A DNA stretch of 64,000 bases. Origin: Acidobacteriota bacterium (GTDB taxonomy: Bacteria > Acidobacteriota > Terriglobia > Bryobacterales > Bryobacteraceae). Position 1 is the stretch's first letter; each line of letters opens with the position of its first letter. A model generated the notes under the pieces. It searched no databases. It saw only the letters and a list, made by a program, of their open reading frames with translations, and had not been told where the DNA came from. Positions 1 through 8,657 of this stretch are shown here, in pieces. The stretch covers positions 62,001 through 126,000 of the forward strand of contig JACPNQ010000031.1 of the NCBI GenBank assembly GCA_016185425.1, read 5' to 3'. The position numbers and the translations under genes are program-made.

Positions 1-176
1 CGGCCTTCGGGCGATAGGCCGGCCTGGTACATCTGGACGTAGGGCACAATGGCCTCCAGAGAATCGGGCTGGCCGATGATGCGTTCCGAGAGCTGAGCCG
101 CGATGCGCGCTCCGCCCGCGCCGGTTAAGGACGAAGCCTTCCGGCGGTTACGAGGAGTGAAATTGATACTCTTCAC
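1..176 (-). CDS. Clp/Hsp100-like AAA+ ATPase, N-terminal fragment (runs off window)
   Basis: Only the first 58 codons are inside the window. They contain IIGQPDSLEAIVPYVQMY followed by a QAGLSPEGR segment, which resembles the stretch just before Walker A in the C-terminal-type AAA+ module of Clp ATPases. The ATPase motifs themselves lie outside, so the family call rests on this short stretch. The start is taken as GTG at 176; an in-frame stop lies 12 bases upstream. The GGAGG at 179-183 is unusually close to this GTG. An ATP-driven unfoldase or chaperone role is inferred. Confidence 0.5.
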   Translation of the reverse strand, partial: MKSINFTPRNRRKASSLTGAGGARIAAQLSERIIGQPDSLEAIVPYVQMYQAGLSPEG

Positions 177-258
177 ACCTCCATTCTATGAATCTGTCTA
201 CAAAATCCGGATCGGCGACACCCGAAAACCGGTCACTTTGCGAAAAAAAGTGAAAACT

Positions 259-1383
259 TTATTTCGTTAAGAATGAGCGGATTGCGGCGGAAATCCGGGC
301 GCTGGCCTGGCCATCTCCGTAAGGGTTGTGAACGGCTCCCATGCGCTCATACAATTTTTCGTCGTCGAGGATCTTTCCGGCTTCCGCGACGATGCGGTCT
401 TCGTCCGTTCCAACGAGTTTCACGGTGCCGGCTTCGACGGCTTCGGGGCGCTCGGTTTTCTCGCGGAGGACGAGGATCGGTTTGCCGAGGGAGGGACCTT
501 CTTCCTGAACGCCGCCGGAGTCGGTGATGAGGAGATAGGCGCGGCGCATGAGGTCGACGAAAGGGATGTAGTCGAGAGGGGCGATGAGGTGGATGTTGGG
601 CTGTCCGGCGAGCAGGCGGTTGACGGGGTCCTGCACGTTGGGGTTGGGGTGGACGGGGTAGACGATTTGAACGCCGGGGCGAATGGCGAGTCGCCGGAGC
701 GCCTGGCAGATGCGCTCGAAACCGGGGCCGAAGCTTTCGCGGCGGTGGGCGGTGACAACGATGAGACGTCTGGCCGGGTTGAGGAACGACCAGTCCATAC
801 CACTTGCGAGGGTGCCGTTGACGAGGCCATCGCGGACGTAGAGAACGGCGTCGATTCCCGAGTTGCCGGTGACGTGAACGCGTTCCGCGGGGACGCCTTC
901 CCGGCGGAGATTGCCGGCGGCCCACGGCGTGGCGGCGAAGTGGAGATCGGCGATCCGGCCGGTGAGGACCCGGTTCATCTCCTCGGGGAACGGCTGAGCC
1001 ATGTCCCACGTGCGGAGACCGGCCTCGACGTGACCGACGGGGACACGGGCGTAGAAAGCCGCGAGCGCGCCGCAGAGGGTCGTCGTCGTGTCGCCCTGGA
1101 CGATAGCGAGATCGGGCTTCAAGTCGCGGAAAACCGGTTCGAGTGCGGCGATCATGCGGGAAGACGACTGGAAGAGCGTCTGGCCCGGCCGCATCAGGTT
1201 CAGGTCGATGTCGGGAACGACCTGAAAAGCCTGGAGTACCTGATCGAGGATTTGCCGGTGCTGCGCGGTGACGCAGACTTTTGTCTCGAACACGTCCGTT
1301 TCGGCCTGAAGCCGACGGAGTACCGGGCAGAGCTTGATCGCTTCCGGCCGTGTGCCAAACAGGAAGAGGGTTCGGATGGGCAA
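259..1383 (-). CDS. wecB: UDP-N-acetylglucosamine 2-epimerase (non-hydrolysing)
   Basis: Converts UDP-GlcNAc to UDP-ManNAc in the cytoplasm, feeding surface polysaccharide synthesis. The 374-residue length is normal. The N-terminus has the FGTRPEAIK motif with QGDTTT further on; a VEAGLRTWD segment, the PFPEEMNR motif (residues about 130-140), TAHRRES and the C-terminal TDSGGVQEEGPSLGKP motif are all present, as expected for the WecB GT-B fold. The ATG at 1383 gives the expected MPIRTLFLFGTRPEA start. The gene lies 12 bases downstream of infA on the same strand, so it may share the infA transcript. No polysaccharide cluster surrounds it. Confidence 0.95.
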   Translation of the reverse strand: MPIRTLFLFGTRPEAIKLCPVLRRLQAETDVFETKVCVTAQHRQILDQVLQAFQVVPDIDLNLMRPGQTLFQSSSRMIAALEPVFRDLKPDLAIVQGDTTTTLCGALAAFYARVPVGHVEAGLRTWDMAQPFPEEMNRVLTGRIADLHFAATPWAAGNLRREGVPAERVHVTGNSGIDAVLYVRDGLVNGTLASGMDWSFLNPARRLIVVTAHRRESFGPGFERICQALRRLAIRPGVQIVYPVHPNPNVQDPVNRLLAGQPNIHLIAPLDYIPFVDLMRRAYLLITDSGGVQEEGPSLGKPILVLREKTERPEAVEAGTVKLVGTDEDRIVAEAGKILDDEKLYERMGAVHNPYGDGQASARISAAIRSFLTK

Positions 1384-1395
1384 AGGGCCCTCGGG

Positions 1396-1614
1396 CTACT
1401 TATGACGGTACGTGATGCGCCCTTTGGTCAAATCGTACGGCGACATTTCCAGGGTGACGCGATCGCCCGCCAGAACGCGGATACGGTTCCGGCGCAGTTT
1501 ACCCGCTAAATGGGCAAGCACGAGCTTTTCCTGGTCCAATTGCACACTGAACAGCCCGCTGGGGAACTTTTCGACAACAGTTCCGGTAACTTCAATACAA
1601 TCCTCTTTGCTCAT
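1396..1614 (-). CDS. infA: Translation initiation factor IF-1
   Basis: Small S1/OB-fold protein that binds the 30S A site during initiation. The 72-residue product starts MSKEDCIEVTGTVVEKFPSG and ends with YDLTKGRITYRHK, both strongly IF-1-like. A longer in-frame reading upstream is possible, but ATG 1614 is preferred because it gives the family length and is preceded by AGGAGG. Compared with common IF-1 the central segment is somewhat divergent (LFSVQLDQEKLVLAHLAGKLRRN), so it could be a second infA copy; the genome's other ribosomal loci are not visible here. Confidence 0.92.
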   Translation of the reverse strand: MSKEDCIEVTGTVVEKFPSGLFSVQLDQEKLVLAHLAGKLRRNRIRVLAGDRVTLEMSPYDLTKGRITYRHK

Positions 1615-1637
1615 TGGCCTCCTGCGTATAACTTCTG

Positions 1638-1659
1638 GGAGAAAAGACAAACTTTCTCC
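1638..1659 (-). promoter_or_regulatory. Hairpin at the predicted 5' end of the infA mRNA
   Basis: On the minus strand GGAGAAA (1653-1659) pairs perfectly with TTTCTCC (1638-1644) around an 8-base loop. It sits exactly where transcription should begin from the promoter at 1666-1695, so it would be a 5'-terminal stem. It leaves the AGGAGG free. A role in mRNA stability is inferred. Confidence 0.35.
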
Positions 1660-1665
1660 AATACA

Positions 1666-1695
1666 AGTATAGCGGTAAGGGCGCAACCGTCTCAA
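1666..1695 (-). promoter_or_regulatory. Sigma-70-type promoter for infA (and possibly wecB)
   Basis: On the minus strand, TTGAGA (1690-1695) and TATACT (1666-1671) are separated by 18 bases. Both hexamers are close to the sigma-70 consensus. Predicted transcription would begin near 1659, giving a leader of about 45 nt that contains a hairpin and the AGGAGG of infA. Prediction only. Confidence 0.5.
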
Positions 1696-1742
1696 ATCCC
1701 GCTCAAAAGAATGGACTTTCCACCGATGAGTTGGGAAGGGCC

Positions 1743-2777
1743 ATGAGCGGGATGATTTCAGTAAAGAGCGCGCTGAGCGACTTGGACAGGCAGGCGCGCG
1801 AGATTGAGGAGCGGGAGCGAGTGACTAAGGGCTACGAGTCGGGGTGGCGAGGGTTATTGAGTTCGGTGGAAGAGCATCTATTTCCGCTATTTCCGTCGGC
1901 GGCAAAGCGCGCGAGCGAGGATTGGAGGCAGGTCCAGCGGTGCCTATCGCCGGAGACGACGCCGCGACTGGTGGAGCGGGCATTGCATACCTATGCACAG
2001 GAATCGCGACGAGAGCAGCGGGAGGATCTTGAGGCTGTAAAGTCGATTCTGGAAGCCGTTGCGGCGGCAGCTGCTGCTGCGCGAGCGCGAACCGAGAATT
2101 ACAGTGGGGAGTTAGCGGGTGTGTGCGAAGCGATAGGGCGGCTGGTGCAAGTGGAGGACCCGGATCAGCTTCGGCGACAGTTAACGCGGGAGGCGTCGAG
2201 CCTGCGCGAGAGCGTGACGAAGATGATGCGGGAGAGCCAGGACTCGCTGGCGGAGATGGAGGCCGATCTCCGGCAATTTCAGAAGAGGCTGGTGGCGGCG
2301 GAGACGGCGGCCTCGACGGATGTGCTGACGGGCCTGGCGAACCGGCGCGAGTTTGAAAAGCAGCTCGATACGCGCGTCCGGAAGATGAGCGCGTTTTCCG
2401 TGTTGTTGTTTGACCTGGACTACTTCAAGAGCGTGAACGACCGGTTCGGCCATGATTGTGGCGATCAGCTATTGCGACAGGTGGCGGAGATTTTGAACGA
2501 ACATGTACGGCCGGGCGACATTGTGGCGCGGTGGGGAGGGGACGAATTTATTGTGCTTCTCGACTGCCCGCTGGTTGATGCGTTGCGGCGGTGCCAGCAG
2601 ATTACAGATCGATTGGGCAAACGATATTCGATTCAATGGCAGGGCAAGGCTGTTCTGCTGCCGATCCGCGCGAGCTCTGGCGTCGTCGAGTATGTCCGCG
2701 GAGAGTCCGCGGCCACATTGTTCCGCCGGGCCGACGAGGCGATGTACGCAGCGAAGGCGCGACGCTCCGGCGGCTGA
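1743..2777 (+). CDS. GGDEF-domain diguanylate cyclase
   Basis: Makes c-di-GMP from two GTP. The C-terminal GGDEF domain carries the intact active-site motif RWGGDEF (GGDEF at residues 265-269), the metal-binding DLDYFKSVND segment and ASTDVLTGLANRREF at the domain entry. RPGD at residues 256-259 is placed five residues before GGDEF and fits the RxxD inhibitory I-site, so product inhibition is likely. The first ~190 residues are helical and probably coiled coil with no recognised sensor and no membrane segment, indicating a cytoplasmic enzyme. The start is ATG 1743 behind GGAAGGG; TTG 1731 and ATG 1752 are alternatives. It is divergent from infA. Confidence 0.9.
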   Translation: MSGMISVKSALSDLDRQAREIEERERVTKGYESGWRGLLSSVEEHLFPLFPSAAKRASEDWRQVQRCLSPETTPRLVERALHTYAQESRREQREDLEAVKSILEAVAAAAAAARARTENYSGELAGVCEAIGRLVQVEDPDQLRRQLTREASSLRESVTKMMRESQDSLAEMEADLRQFQKRLVAAETAASTDVLTGLANRREFEKQLDTRVRKMSAFSVLLFDLDYFKSVNDRFGHDCGDQLLRQVAEILNEHVRPGDIVARWGGDEFIVLLDCPLVDALRRCQQITDRLGKRYSIQWQGKAVLLPIRASSGVVEYVRGESAATLFRRADEAMYAAKARRSGG

Positions 2778-2848
2778 AACGGCTAGAATAATAGAGAAAG
2801 GGCTTTACTTGCAGCCGTGAGAAGTACTATGCGCGCGCTGCCGTTAGA

Positions 2849-3679
2849 ATGACTGACACGCAGGTACTTGCCGGAAAAAATATTCTGATTACCGGGGCGG
2901 GCCGGGGTATTGGTAAGAGATTGGCGCTGGGAATGGCGGCGCGAGGGGCGAAGGTCGGGCTGTTGGCGCGGAGCCGCGGTGAACTGGACCTGGCGCAACT
3001 CGAGATTGAACAAGCCGGCGGCATTGCGATGCGGCTTCGCGCCGACGTGCGTGACGGAGACCAAGTTGCGGCGGCGGTAGACCGCATGCGCGTGCATTGG
3101 GGTTCGATTGACGTGCTGGTTTGCGCGGCGGGGATTCAGGGGCCAATCGGACCGTTGACCGAAGTCTCACCGAAGGCGTGGTGGGACACGGTGGAGACGA
3201 ATCTGCACGGCATGATGCTGACGGCCCGTGCGGTCCTGCCGGAGATGATCGCGCGGCGGTCAGGGAAGATCATTGCATTGAGTGGGGGTGGATCGCTGAC
3301 GCCTCGGCCGAATTTCTCGGCTTATGCGGCTAGCAAGACGGCGTTGGTACGGCTGATCGAGACGCTGGCGATGGAAGTGGTCGACCACAACGTCCAGATC
3401 AATTGCATGGCTCCGGGCGGCGCCTATACGTCGATGACGGACGAAATTCTGGCGGCGGGCGACCGTGCTGGATGGAAGGAAATCGAAGACGCCAAGCAGG
3501 TGCGGATGACAGGCGGTGTGCCGCCGGAGAAGCAGGTACAACTGGCGTTGTTCCTGGCGACGGAGCGCTCGAATCATGTCAGCGGACGCGTCGTCCATGT
3601 AAACGATGACTGGAAGAAGCTGGAGACCGGACAGATCAACCAGGAAGTGTACACGTTGCGGCGCGTGGTGAAACCTTAG
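2849..3679 (+). CDS. Short-chain dehydrogenase/reductase
   Basis: NAD(P)-dependent oxidoreductase of the SDR family, 276 residues. The dinucleotide-binding motif TGAGRGIG is at residues 15-22, CAAG replaces the usual NNAG, and the catalytic pair lies in YAASK, preceded by a serine in IALSGGGS. The C-terminal ~40 residues (DDWKKLETGQINQEVYTLRRV) are longer than in minimal SDRs. The substrate cannot be read from the sequence. The next gene starts 13 bases downstream, so the two are probably co-transcribed. Confidence 0.88.
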   Translation: MTDTQVLAGKNILITGAGRGIGKRLALGMAARGAKVGLLARSRGELDLAQLEIEQAGGIAMRLRADVRDGDQVAAAVDRMRVHWGSIDVLVCAAGIQGPIGPLTEVSPKAWWDTVETNLHGMMLTARAVLPEMIARRSGKIIALSGGGSLTPRPNFSAYAASKTALVRLIETLAMEVVDHNVQINCMAPGGAYTSMTDEILAAGDRAGWKEIEDAKQVRMTGGVPPEKQVQLALFLATERSNHVSGRVVHVNDDWKKLETGQINQEVYTLRRVVKP

Positions 3680-3692
3680 GGCGGGTTGGACC

Positions 3693-4550
3693 GTGATCTG
3701 GCTGGGGGACAAACGCGGCTATTTCAGCGATTGGCTGACTCAGCAGTGGGTGCGCGCGACCGGACGCCGGATTCGGTTGGCGGAGAATAGGTGGCTCGAT
3801 GGGCCTGCGGGAGACACAAAACTTATCGGGAGAGAGTTCTTCGACGAGTATGCCAGGCGACTGGGCCTGCGGGTCTCGCGGCATGTAACGCGCGGGCTGA
3901 TTTCCGACTTTGCCGAGTTGTCAGGATGCGGTGCGGAGGCCGACCACGCCGTCAAAGATTTTTACGAGCGCACGTCCAATTATGAGCTCGATGCGTGGTC
4001 GCAGTGGTGTGGCCTGTTCCGGCCGTTCGGGGTCGGGCTGGCTTTGTTGTTCAGCCGACGTTTGCAGCAACTGAATGTGCCGTTGTCGGCGCTGGACACC
4101 AGCCGGGGTATGACCAGCGAAGTGATTGCGATGCATGATCCCGAATCCGGAGAGCTTCTGCAGACGGCTTGGGTGCGGGAGCTGCGAGGGACGAATCAAG
4201 TGCTGTATGCCGGCGCTTACAGCGTATGTACAGTTCCGGGGTTCGCGGGCCGGTGCGTGAAGGTCGTTTTTCCATTGCCGAATGGGAACGCGATCGTGAT
4301 CATGAGGCCGGAGGTTCACAAGGATGGGTCGCTCGTACTGCGGTCAGCCGGCCGGGAGTTTGGCGATCCCGGTTTCTATTTCGTGGTGCAAGACGGAAAC
4401 GGCGCCGCATGGGCGCGCTATGTCCGCAATATGAAAGAGACGATCCACGTGTACTCCGCCGAAGCCGATACGGCGCGGGCCGATCACGATCTGCGTCTTT
4501 GGGGCATGCGGTTTCTTCGCCTGCACTACCGGATGCGCCGGCGCGCGTAG
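3693..4550 (+). CDS. Conserved hypothetical protein downstream of an SDR
   Basis: A 285-residue protein starting at GTG 3693. I do not recognise a named domain. It has an N-terminal part rich in Trp and Arg, a basic C-terminus (LRLHYRMRRRA), and no signal peptide or clear membrane helix, although FGVGLALLF is a short hydrophobic patch. The 13-base spacing to the SDR suggests a shared transcript and possibly a shared pathway. Confidence 0.65.
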   Translation: MIWLGDKRGYFSDWLTQQWVRATGRRIRLAENRWLDGPAGDTKLIGREFFDEYARRLGLRVSRHVTRGLISDFAELSGCGAEADHAVKDFYERTSNYELDAWSQWCGLFRPFGVGLALLFSRRLQQLNVPLSALDTSRGMTSEVIAMHDPESGELLQTAWVRELRGTNQVLYAGAYSVCTVPGFAGRCVKVVFPLPNGNAIVIMRPEVHKDGSLVLRSAGREFGDPGFYFVVQDGNGAAWARYVRNMKETIHVYSAEADTARADHDLRLWGMRFLRLHYRMRRRA

Positions 4551-4576
4551 CGCGTATTGATACACTACCGGGTGCT

Positions 4577-5389
4577 ATGCGCCCGATTCGGTTTATTGTT
4601 GCCGCGTTGCTGCTGGCCGGCCTGGTTTGCGCTCAGGCCCCGCAGGCACCCAAGCGTAAGAGGATCCTTGCGATCGGTCAGACGAAGGGCTTTCAACACG
4701 ATTCGACCAGCGATGGCCTCGCGACGATCTGGAAGATCGGCAAGGACACCGGGTTGTGGGATACCTACATTCGTACCGATACGCAGCTCATTACAAAGTT
4801 GAAGCTGAAGGACAACGCGAAGAATCTGGATTACTTCGATGCTGTGTTCTTTTACACGTCCGGCGAACTGGATTTGAACGAGGAGCAGAAATCGGCACTG
4901 CTCGAGTTTGTACGCACGGAGGGGAAGGGGTTTATGGCCGCGCACAGCGGCGTCGACACGCTCTATTCGTGGCCGGAGTATGGCGAGATGGTGGGCGGTT
5001 ATTTCGACCTGCACCCTTGGAATCAGTTCAACGCGAAGATCGTCAACGAAGATCCGAAGCATCCGGCGACAGCTCATTTCCCGAAAGATTTTTTCCTTTT
5101 CGATGAGATCTACCAGTTGAAGAACTACTCGCGGGACCGGGTGCGGGTGCTGATGCGCCTCGATACGGCGGCGGTGGATCTGGCGAAGAACGGTGTCCAT
5201 CGGACAGACCAGGATTTTGCGATTTCGTGGGTGCGGAACTACGGGAAGGGGCGCGTGTTTGTTTCGACGCTGGGACACCGTAGCGAAGTGTGGGAGAACG
5301 CGCAGGTGCAAAAGATGTGGCTGGAGGCGGCGAAGTGGGTGATGGGAATGACGCCGGGCGGGGAAACGGCGCCACGGCCAAAACCGTAG
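4577..5389 (+). CDS. Secreted ThuA-domain protein (trehalose-utilisation family)
   Basis: Secreted 270-residue protein with a signal peptide ending near GLVCAQA. The mature part has the ThuA fold signatures: ILAIGQTKGFQHD at the start, YFDAVFFYTSGEL, a GKGFMAAHSGVD turn, EYGEMVGGYFDLHPWN, and GRVFVSTLGHRSEVW near the end. ThuA is a glutamine-amidotransferase-like fold common in carbohydrate loci of Acidobacteria, Planctomycetes and Bacteroidetes; its reaction is not firmly established. ATG 4577 is chosen because it begins the signal peptide. A much longer in-frame reading overlaps the upstream gene and is rejected. Confidence 0.88.
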   Translation: MRPIRFIVAALLLAGLVCAQAPQAPKRKRILAIGQTKGFQHDSTSDGLATIWKIGKDTGLWDTYIRTDTQLITKLKLKDNAKNLDYFDAVFFYTSGELDLNEEQKSALLEFVRTEGKGFMAAHSGVDTLYSWPEYGEMVGGYFDLHPWNQFNAKIVNEDPKHPATAHFPKDFFLFDEIYQLKNYSRDRVRVLMRLDTAAVDLAKNGVHRTDQDFAISWVRNYGKGRVFVSTLGHRSEVWENAQVQKMWLEAAKWVMGMTPGGETAPRPKP

Positions 5390-5498
5390 GGGGTGCCGGG
5401 GGTGGGGGTGCTTTTGGGAATGCTCCTTGAGCTGTAAGTGATTGCCGCTCAGAGGGTTGGCGGATCGACTAGTACTAAGCGGTGCCAGAGGGGTTGCG

Positions 5499-6566
5499 TC
5501 ACTCTTTTAGGGAGACGAGGCCGGGTGTTTGCATCTTTTTCAATTGGCCGCAGGCGGCGTAAATATCCAGTCCGCGCGGCCGCCGGATGTAGCACGGCAT
5601 CGAACGCATAACGATCTTCTGAAAACTATCGACGCGCTCTGGATCGGGCGTTTCATAGGGAATGCCGGGGCCGGGGTTTAAGGCGATAATGTTCACTTTC
5701 GCCTTCAGGTTGCCCAGAAGGGACACCACGCGGCGTGCGTCGGCGTCGGCGTCGTTGACGCCTCGCATCATGACGTATTCGAACATCAGGAATTCCCAGG
5801 GGCGGAGAGGGTAGGCACGGCACGCTTCCATCAAATCGGCCAGGTGATATTTCTTCGTGATCGGCATCAATTCCCGCCGTTGCTCTTCATGAGACGCGTT
5901 GAGGGAGATGGCGAGCTTCGGCCGGATGTCCGCCGCCCCTAACTCGGCGATCTTTGGGACGATGCCGGACGTTGATACCGTGATGCGGCGCTGGGAGAAG
6001 CCGACACCGTTGTCGTCGCAGAGTATGCGTGTGGCTTTGAGGACGTTGGGCAGATTGAGGAGCGGCTCACCCATGCCCATCATGACGATGTTGCAGTGGG
6101 CGGCACGCGGGTCCAGCCCATGCTCGCGGCAGACGTGCAGTACCTGGCCGACAATTTCGCCGGCACTCAGGCTGCGTTCGAGACCCATCTGCGCGGTGAG
6201 GCAGAAGCGGCAATCGACCGGGCAGCCGACCTGCGAGGAGATGCAAATTGTGTGGCGCTGCTCCTGCGGCATGAGGACAGTTTCAACGCTGCGGCCATCG
6301 GCGGGGAGCTTGAGCAGGTAACGGACGGTACCGTCGGCCGAGTTAAACCGCTGATCGACGGTGAGGCGGCCGTGGGGCATTTCGGATCGAAGCCGATCTC
6401 GCAATTCCTTAGGAAGCGCGGTGGTTTCTTCGAGGTCCGCAACGTTGCGCTTGTAGAGCGCATCATATAACTGGCGGGCACGGAAGGCCGGCGTGCCCGG
6501 TCCGAGGAGGTCGCGCAGATCGGCGACATCCAGTCCGAGCAGGGTAGGCTGAGCACGAAGTCCCAT
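5499..6566 (-). CDS. rlmN: Dual-specificity 23S rRNA A2503 / tRNA A37 C2-methyltransferase RlmN
   Basis: Radical-SAM methyltransferase that adds a methyl to C2 of A2503 in 23S rRNA, and in characterised homologues also to tRNA. The 4Fe-4S ligands are C115, C119 and C122 (CPVDCRFC). C108, seven residues before the cluster, and C339 in DIYAACGQLK match the two catalytic cysteines of the family. MGMGEPLLN is the SAM-binding GEP motif. ATG 6566 gives the usual length (355 residues) and MGLRAQPTLL start; a longer reading would run into the divergent protease gene. Confidence 0.95.
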   Translation of the reverse strand: MGLRAQPTLLGLDVADLRDLLGPGTPAFRARQLYDALYKRNVADLEETTALPKELRDRLRSEMPHGRLTVDQRFNSADGTVRYLLKLPADGRSVETVLMPQEQRHTICISSQVGCPVDCRFCLTAQMGLERSLSAGEIVGQVLHVCREHGLDPRAAHCNIVMMGMGEPLLNLPNVLKATRILCDDNGVGFSQRRITVSTSGIVPKIAELGAADIRPKLAISLNASHEEQRRELMPITKKYHLADLMEACRAYPLRPWEFLMFEYVMMRGVNDADADARRVVSLLGNLKAKVNIIALNPGPGIPYETPDPERVDSFQKIVMRSMPCYIRRPRGLDIYAACGQLKKMQTPGLVSLKE

Positions 6567-6606
6567 CTTCTTTAGAATAGAAGGGAATCTTGCCTTTCGG
6601 CATTCC

Positions 6607-7893
6607 ATGTCAAAAACTTTGAAACGATCACTAGCCGTGGAGACGACGGTACTCCCCAACGGCCTGAAAATTATCACCGAGTCGATGCCCGGCACGCGGT
6701 CCCTCTCGATGGGGCTTTGGTTGCGATCCGGGTCCCGGCGCGAGGCGGCCGCCGAGAATGGGATCTCGCATTTCATTGAACACATGCTGTTCAAGGGAAC
6801 GGAGCGGCGGTCGACGCAGGAGATCGCGCGCGACCTCGACGCAATTGGCGGCTATTCAGACGCATTCACCGGCAAAGAGCTGGTGAGCTTTAACGCGAAG
6901 GTGCTGGAAGAGCACGCCGCGCACGCGTTCGACATCCTCTCCGACATGCTGCTGCGCCCGCGCTTCGACGGGGACGATCTGCAGAAGGAGAAGGGCGTGG
7001 TGCTGGAGGAGATCAAGATGGATCTCGACAGCCCGGAATCCCAGACGCACGAGCTGTTCTGCAAGAAGTTCTGGAAGGAAGATTCGCTGGGGTGGCCGAT
7101 CCTCGGCTCGCCGAAGACGGTGAAGAGTTTTCATCCGGAGATGCTGCGCGAGTACTGGCAGCGGCATTACGTGCCGGGGAACCTGTTGATCACGGCGGCG
7201 GGGAAAGTGAAGCACGCCGCGTTCGTGAAGATGGTGGACGGCGTGATGGGCGGCATGAAGAAGAACAAGCCGCTGCCGGCGCTGCCGGATGTGAACGTAT
7301 TCCCGCAGATCGCGATGAAGACGAAAGCATCGATCGAGCAGGCGCAGCTATGCATTGCGGCGCCGTCCTACCCGATGGGACATGCGAAGCGTTTTGGGTG
7401 CTACCTGATGAACACGGTTTTGGGCGGCGGAATGAGCTCGCGGCTGTTCCAGAACGTCCGGGAACGGCAGGGGCTGGTTTATCACATATCGAGCGAGCTC
7501 TCGCTGTACCGCGACACCGGGGCGATGGCGATTTACGCGGGCACATCGCCGGCGAGCCTGCGCCGCGTGGTTTCGAGCGTGATGGAAGAATTGCGAGCGC
7601 TGAAGCACGGGCCGATCGCCGCCGAGGAGCTGCGGCGCGCAAAGGACAATTTGAAGGCGTCGGTTGTGCTGGGACTGGAATCGACATCGAGCCGGATGTC
7701 GAACCTGGCGCGGCAGGACATTTTTTTTGGCCGATTCTGGGATCTGGACGAGACGGTAGAGGCGATCGATGCCGTACAGATCTCCGATATTCATGAGATT
7801 GCGAACACCTTCCTGAAGCCTGAAAATATGGCTTTGACGGTAGTTGGACCGGCGGGCACGGAGAAGTTTACGCGGCGCGACCTGGCCTGCTGA
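6607..7893 (+). CDS. M16 family zinc metallopeptidase (pitrilysin/PqqL-like)
   Basis: A 428-residue single-chain M16B-type peptidase. The inverted zinc motif HFIEH is at residues 55-59 (H55, E58, H59), and EEIKMDLDSPE supplies the likely third ligand about 75 residues on. The second half shows the M16 C-terminal signature YLMNTVLGGGMSSRLFQNVRE and the GLVYHISS motif. There is no signal peptide, so it is probably cytoplasmic. It starts 40 bases from the divergent rlmN start and is followed at 2 bases by a secreted TPM protein. Confidence 0.93.
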   Translation: MSKTLKRSLAVETTVLPNGLKIITESMPGTRSLSMGLWLRSGSRREAAAENGISHFIEHMLFKGTERRSTQEIARDLDAIGGYSDAFTGKELVSFNAKVLEEHAAHAFDILSDMLLRPRFDGDDLQKEKGVVLEEIKMDLDSPESQTHELFCKKFWKEDSLGWPILGSPKTVKSFHPEMLREYWQRHYVPGNLLITAAGKVKHAAFVKMVDGVMGGMKKNKPLPALPDVNVFPQIAMKTKASIEQAQLCIAAPSYPMGHAKRFGCYLMNTVLGGGMSSRLFQNVRERQGLVYHISSELSLYRDTGAMAIYAGTSPASLRRVVSSVMEELRALKHGPIAAEELRRAKDNLKASVVLGLESTSSRMSNLARQDIFFGRFWDLDETVEAIDAVQISDIHEIANTFLKPENMALTVVGPAGTEKFTRRDLAC

Positions 7894-7895
7894 AG

Positions 7896-8651
7896 ATGCG
7901 TCTTTCCAATAGAGCCGCCATTTACGCGCTGCTCGCCGTGGCACCGGCGGTGTGCGCGGCCGACTGGAGCGCCCTGCAGCCGCAGGGCTATGTGAGCGAC
8001 TTTGCGCGCGTGATCGATGAAGGGTCGCGTGCGCGGATCGACCGGTATTGCGCGGCGGTGGAGAAGGCGACGGGAGCACAGTTGGCATTCGTCACGGTGC
8101 CGGACCTGGACGGCGAGCCGGTGGAAGATGTCGCCAACCTGCTGTTCCGTAAATGGGGGATCGGGAAAAAAGGAGAGAACAGCGGCGCACTGCTTTTGCT
8201 GTCGATTCGGGACAAACGGAGCCGGTTGGAGGTGGGGTACGGGCTGGAGCCGATACTGACAGACGGCTCGGCGGGCGCGCTGTTGCGCGAGATGCGGCCC
8301 GCTCTGCGCGCGGGCAATTACGGCGAGGCGATGCTCACGGCCGCAAACCAGATCGGCGAGAAGATCGCGCGAGAGAAGGGTGTGCAGATTGACGAAACGC
8401 TGCGCCTGCGGCGGCAGTATCGGGAGCCTTCACGCGGGCTACCGTGGCCGGCAATCCTGATCGGCGCGCTGGTGCTGCTGTTTCTGATGAGCCGGGGCGG
8501 GGGCGGCGGGCCGTGGTGGCTGCTGCCTATGATGATGAGCAGCGGGAGGGGGAGCAGCGGCGGCGGGTTCGGCGGTTACGATTCCGGCGGCGGATTTGGC
8601 GGATTCGGCGGCGGCGATTCGGGCGGCGGAGGAGCGTCTAGCGACTGGTGA
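7896..8651 (+). CDS. TPM-domain membrane protein (YgcG-like) with Gly-rich tail
   Basis: A 251-residue envelope protein. Residues 1-21 form a signal peptide ending in VCAAD. A TPM domain follows, with FARVIDEGSR, FRKWGIGKKGENSGALLLL and LEVGYGLEPILTDG as hallmarks. One transmembrane helix (PAILIGALVLLFLMS, about 188-202) anchors it, and the C-terminus is a Gly/Ser-rich, largely disordered tail ending in SSDW. TPM proteins are often encoded next to LemA, as here (9401-9973). Exact function is unknown; some homologues have phosphatase activity. Confidence 0.9.
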   Translation: MRLSNRAAIYALLAVAPAVCAADWSALQPQGYVSDFARVIDEGSRARIDRYCAAVEKATGAQLAFVTVPDLDGEPVEDVANLLFRKWGIGKKGENSGALLLLSIRDKRSRLEVGYGLEPILTDGSAGALLREMRPALRAGNYGEAMLTAANQIGEKIAREKGVQIDETLRLRRQYREPSRGLPWPAILIGALVLLFLMSRGGGGGPWWLLPMMMSSGRGSSGGGFGGYDSGGGFGGFGGGDSGGGGASSDW

Positions 8652-8657
8652 GGACTT

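Noticed and set aside
328..1509. Long open frame on the plus strand opposite wecB and infA
   Set aside because: It is antisense to well-recognised enzymes and its product has no recognisable domain; open antisense frames are common at this GC content.
4169..4576. Upstream extension of the ThuA protein
   Set aside because: It overlaps the preceding gene, is Arg-rich and would bury the signal peptide; ATG 4577 is the plausible start.
5390..5498. Terminator or small RNA between ThuA and rlmN
   Set aside because: G-rich stretch without a stable stem plus T-run, and no recognised RNA.
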